This document shows positions 61,568 through 64,000 of a DNA stretch of 64,000 nucleotides, in pieces (the first letter of the stretch is position 1; every line of letters starts with the position of its first letter). The stretch covers positions 310,001-374,000 of the forward strand of contig NZ_JANHJR010000003.1 of assembly GCF_024495425.1 (NCBI RefSeq), given 5' to 3'. Made by a program: the position numbers and the translations under genes. Source of the DNA: Haloarchaeobius litoreus (GTDB lineage Archaea; Halobacteriota; Halobacteria; Halobacteriales; Natrialbaceae). The notes under the pieces were generated by a model that did no database searches, was not told where the DNA came from, and worked only from the letters and a program-made list of their open reading frames with translations.

Positions 61568-62038
61568 ATGCCGGACTGTCCACTCGCAGACGACTGCCCC
61601 AGTTTTCAGGAGCGGATCTCGGGGATGGGTTGCAACCACTACGGTGACCGCGGTGGCATGGAGTGGTGTGGCCACTACGACCAGCCCATCTCGGACCTGA
61701 AGACCCAGCCCGTCAAACGCGGCGAGGAGATCGTCGTCGAGGTCACCGACATCCACGAGTCCGGTGCCGGCGTCGGCCGCACCGAGGACGGCTTCATCGT
61801 CATGGTCGATGGCGTCCTCCCCGAGGCCCGTGCGAAGGTGAAGATCACGAAGGTCCACAACAACCACGCCCGCGCCGACGAGGTCGAACGCCTCCCCATG
61901 GAGGGCGAGCTCGACGAAGACGACGACGGCGAGGAGAGCGACGCCGACGACGGCGAGGACGAGGGAGAGGAGGACACGAGCAACAGACCGCCCAAGCGCG
62001 AACGCCTCGGAAGCCGCGATAACTTCTGGGGCAACTGA
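61568..62038 (+). CDS. TRAM-domain protein with N-terminal cysteine cluster
   Basis: 156 residues. Four cysteines at 4, 10, 22 and 34 (MPDCPLADDC and GCNHYG and EWCGHYD) suggest a zinc or Fe-S site. TRAM domain at about 44-103 (VKRGEEIVVEVTDIHESGAG). Then an acidic Asp/Glu/Gly tail and a basic end (KRERLGSRDNFWGN). TRAM domains bind RNA or act with methyltransferases; small stand-alone TRAM proteins in archaea behave as RNA chaperones or cold-shock-like proteins. ATG at 61568. Confidence 0.85.
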   Translation: MPDCPLADDCPSFQERISGMGCNHYGDRGGMEWCGHYDQPISDLKTQPVKRGEEIVVEVTDIHESGAGVGRTEDGFIVMVDGVLPEARAKVKITKVHNNHARADEVERLPMEGELDEDDDGEESDADDGEDEGEEDTSNRPPKRERLGSRDNFWGN

Positions 62039-62203
62039 CGGCGAACCGAACCCGCGTCGTGGCACCTGGACAGTCCACCGACCGGCCTATTCTGTGTCTG
62101 AGTTCGCAACCTGAGTTGTAGAGTCGCTCATGTTGTACAGAGACGCAGCCTCACTGAGGTGACCCCGAAGATTCGTGCTCTGGAAAGTGACTCAATAGGT
62201 TCG

Positions 62204-62383
62204 AACAGTCAGAAAGCCCCGAGGTTCTCGACTCCCTGGAGCCGCGCTGCGCTCCTCGTTCCTGCGGTGCTTGCGGGCTCCGGGTTCGCCGAGAACCTCG
62301 CCCCTTTCAGTCCCACCCTGCACCTCACGCCTCCCCAGCCTCCTGCGGTGCTCGCTGGCGCTGCGCTCCTCGTCCCTCGCGCG
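62204..62383 (+). repeat. Structured intergenic repeat, copy C
   Basis: Lies in the 430-base gap between the TRAM gene and the SDR, in the direction of both. CAGTCAGAAAGCCCC (to 62220), arms CGAGGTTCTCG (62220-62230) and CGAGAACCTCG (62290-62300), CCCCTTTCAGTCCCAC (62301-62316), CACCTCACGCCTCCCCAGCC, and CCTCGTCCCTCGCGCG at the end. The central CTCGTTCCTGCGGTGCTTGC matches copy A. It is shorter than copies A and B, lacking the two downstream hairpins. The remaining 80 bases hold the SDR promoter (CCTAACGCTTAGTCC, about 62430-62444). Confidence 0.85.
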
Positions 62384-62466
62384 GATGGTCGATAGTCGCT
62401 ACGCGGACACAGCCCGGGTTTTCCGCCGTCCCTAACGCTTAGTCCTCGGCGCGCGTCCACCGGAAC

Positions 62467-63249
62467 ATGGACCTGCATCTCGACGGCGATACGGCACTGG
62501 TCACGGCGAGTTCGGCCGGGCTCGGGCTCGCGAGCGCGAAGGCACTCGCCCGCGAGGGCGCGAACGTCACCATCTGCGGCCGGGACGCCGACCGGCTGGC
62601 CGAAGCCGAGGCGGAGTTCGAAGGACTGGACGGCGACGTGCTCGCACGACAGCGCGACATCACCGACCCCGACGACATCACGGACCTCGTGGAGACCACG
62701 GTCGAGGCCTTCGGCGGGCTGGACCACGTCGTCACCTCCGCCGGCGGGCCACGCTCGGGGCCGTTCCTCGACATGACGGAGAAGGACTTCTACAAGGCGT
62801 ACGACCTGCTCGTGATGAGCGCGGTCTGGACGCTCAAGGAGGCCCACCCCCACCTCGCCGACGGTGACGGCGGGACCTGGACCGCCATCACCTCCACGAG
62901 CGTCCAGGAGGCCATCGACGGGCTCGTGCTCTCGAACGGCGTCCGTCGGGCGGTCGTCGGCGTCGCCAAGACCGTCGCCCGCGAGTGGGCCCCGGACGTG
63001 CGCGCGAACGTCGTCCTGCCCGCGGCCCACGAGACCAGCCGCATCGGTGAGCTGGTCGAGCAGTCCCTGGAGCGCGGCGAGTACACCACCTACGAGGAGG
63101 GCCTGGAGGACTGGGCCGACGGCATCCCGATGGGCCGCATCGGCGACCCCGACGAGCTCGGCGACGTGGTGGCGTTCCTCGCGTCGGACCGCGCGAGCTT
63201 CGTCACCGGGGCGTCGGTGCCGGTCGACGGTGGGCGGCTTCGGAGCTAA
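62467..63249 (+). CDS. SDR-family protein lacking the catalytic tyrosine
   Basis: 260 residues, SDR fold. Cofactor motif TASSAGLG at 13-20. The active-site segment reads LSNGVRRAVVGVAKT (about 158-172) where classical enzymes have YxxxK; the Lys is retained but Tyr is replaced by Leu or Ser. Related SDRs with this LSN pattern exist in bacteria and archaea and may work by a different residue or as binding proteins. C-terminal VPVDGGRLRS is normal. ATG at 62467. No catabolic partner next to it. Confidence 0.8.
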   Translation: MDLHLDGDTALVTASSAGLGLASAKALAREGANVTICGRDADRLAEAEAEFEGLDGDVLARQRDITDPDDITDLVETTVEAFGGLDHVVTSAGGPRSGPFLDMTEKDFYKAYDLLVMSAVWTLKEAHPHLADGDGGTWTAITSTSVQEAIDGLVLSNGVRRAVVGVAKTVAREWAPDVRANVVLPAAHETSRIGELVEQSLERGEYTTYEEGLEDWADGIPMGRIGDPDELGDVVAFLASDRASFVTGASVPVDGGRLRS

Positions 63250-63291
63250 AGGGATAACAAACGTGTAGCGGTTCAAAGCGTCGCGGCGTGC

Positions 63292-64000
63292 TCAGGTTTC
63301 GATATGTTCGCCGAAGTCGTCGTACCTTCCGCGCTGGTCTCCCCAGATTCGGTCTATTAGATTTCTGGAATCGACCCGAGCGAACTGTGGATCGTCGACT
63401 GTACCGTAGATAACGTAGTTTTCGTCTTCTTCTGATGCTAGTTTGTTGTAGACTTTGGCCTGACTTTGGATTTCTTCGAAGAAGGCGGCATCGTATTCTT
63501 CAGTTGTATTCCAGTTTCTCAGCTTTTCTGTAAAGTCTACGAGGTATTCTGTAGTAATTCCGACATCGGTGAGACTTCCAATCTCTATGTCGGTATCAGA
63601 CCCTGTTGCCATTCCCAGTAGCATTGAAGCTGCTGACTTCTTCCTTTCTTCGAAGTCTAGGCTGTCAGAAAATCCTTCAACTGTGTTCTGCTGGTGGTCG
63701 TCTGCGAACCGTAGTGGGTGCCACCAAGCATCATAAGCATCATGATCCTCGTTAAGATAGTTAGAATCTTCAACAAGAGGATGGTACTGAGGCCCATTTT
63801 CTTCATCCCATGTTTCTGGACTCCCTATTGTTTCCATGATCCGGAGTTCATTGTTGGTTTGGTCGTATACAAGTCCGTTTCCGTGTGTGCTTCTACTGGC
63901 TTCTGGTAGGTCGAACGCCCAGAAATGTGAGTCTATGTTAGTATGGGTATCTAGGCTTTCTTGTAGGGTTGCTGCGTATAGTTCATCGTCTGTTGAGATT
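63292..64000 (-). CDS. Unrecognised protein, partial, low-GC gene at the window edge
   Basis: Frame is open from the right edge to the TGA at 63292-63294; 235 residues visible, the N-terminus lies beyond the window. Internal ATGs exist, for example at 63837, but the frame reads through them with normal-looking protein (GNGLVYDQTNNELRI). Segments such as NYLNEDHDAYDAWWHPLRF and RIWGDQRGRYDDFGEH show no family I know. GC falls to roughly 40-48% on sampled lines, and rare codons AGA, ATA and CTA are frequent, unlike every other gene here. This indicates recent acquisition or a mobile element boundary. Confidence 0.6.
   Translation of the reverse strand, partial: ISTDDELYAATLQESLDTHTNIDSHFWAFDLPEASRSTHGNGLVYDQTNNELRIMETIGSPETWDEENGPQYHPLVEDSNYLNEDHDAYDAWWHPLRFADDHQQNTVEGFSDSLDFEERKKSAASMLLGMATGSDTDIEIGSLTDVGITTEYLVDFTEKLRNWNTTEEYDAAFFEEIQSQAKVYNKLASEEDENYVIYGTVDDPQFARVDSRNLIDRIWGDQRGRYDDFGEHIET

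Noticed and set aside
62209-63276. Minus-strand frame of 355 codons opposite the SDR gene and repeat copy C
   Set aside because: Antisense shadow; its sequence runs straight through the structured repeat and has no recognisable domain.
1-64000. CRISPR arrays, rRNA genes, transposase genes or a replication origin
   Set aside because: No regularly spaced direct repeats, no rRNA-like stretches, no transposase or integrase motifs and no Orc1/Cdc6 gene were seen in the window.

Overview
The window is chromosomal DNA of a halophilic archaeon (class Halobacteria); the genus cannot be fixed from this stretch. Evidence: GC is very high over nearly the whole window, the proteins are strongly acidic, most genes have a TATA element about 25-30 nt before the start codon (leaderless transcripts), and several families are archaeal or haloarchaeal (CDP-archaeol synthase, GfcR, bacterio-opsin-activator type HTH, Hvo_1808 surface protein, PGF-CTERM tail, Tat lipoproteins with Asp-rich linkers).

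Layout. 1-4081 (minus): a branched-chain-amino-acid type (HAAT) ABC transporter operon, livK-livH-livM-livG, cut by the left edge. 4299-15246: TrkA, a DapA-family operon, an SDR, RdgB, a Bat-type regulator, an orphan NuoCD, a glutaredoxin, an AzgA-type purine permease and a short Hel308-like helicase. 15270-23085 (minus): DUF4129-DUF58-DUF7519, gfcR, thrS, pyrE and carS. 23412-32295 (plus): proline dehydrogenase, DUF502, an aldehyde dehydrogenase plus SDR pair, then a complete second HAAT transporter (SBP-LivH-LivM-LivG-LivF). 32306-36809 (minus): IlvE, NUDIX, a threonine synthase-like enzyme, an aspartoacylase-like protein and a lipoprotein. 37003-42107 (plus): MFS carrier and an envelope cluster with a lipoprotein and a gluzincin-like surface protein. 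42109-53715: tRNA-Ser(GGA), RidA, threonine deaminase, MATE pump, histidine kinase, a PGF-CTERM protein, a 31-residue zinc-ribbon protein, citrate synthase and a PhoU/TrkA-C protein. 54548-63249: membrane-anchored sulfite-oxidase-fold protein, YqcI/YcgG protein plus cysteine hydrolase, radical SAM protein, metalloprotease, TRAM protein and an SDR. 63292-64000: part of an unrecognised gene with much lower GC and rare codons, possibly the edge of acquired DNA.

Amino-acid metabolism recurs: two HAAT importers, proline dehydrogenase, IlvE, IlvA with RidA nearby, a threonine synthase-like enzyme and citrate synthase would together support uptake and catabolism of amino acids or amides. This is a contextual inference.

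The most unusual signal is non-coding. Three intergenic regions (about 22165-22475 minus, 53757-54440 plus, 62204-62383 plus) hold copies of one structured repeat. Fixed end boxes enclose a 10-12 bp stem whose two arms differ completely between copies yet stay perfectly complementary in each. Two further hairpins, in two of the copies, show compensatory changes. Every copy lies between two genes of its own orientation, after one gene's stop and before the TATA box of the next. This looks like a haloarchaeal intergenic structured element and is the best candidate here for an undescribed system.
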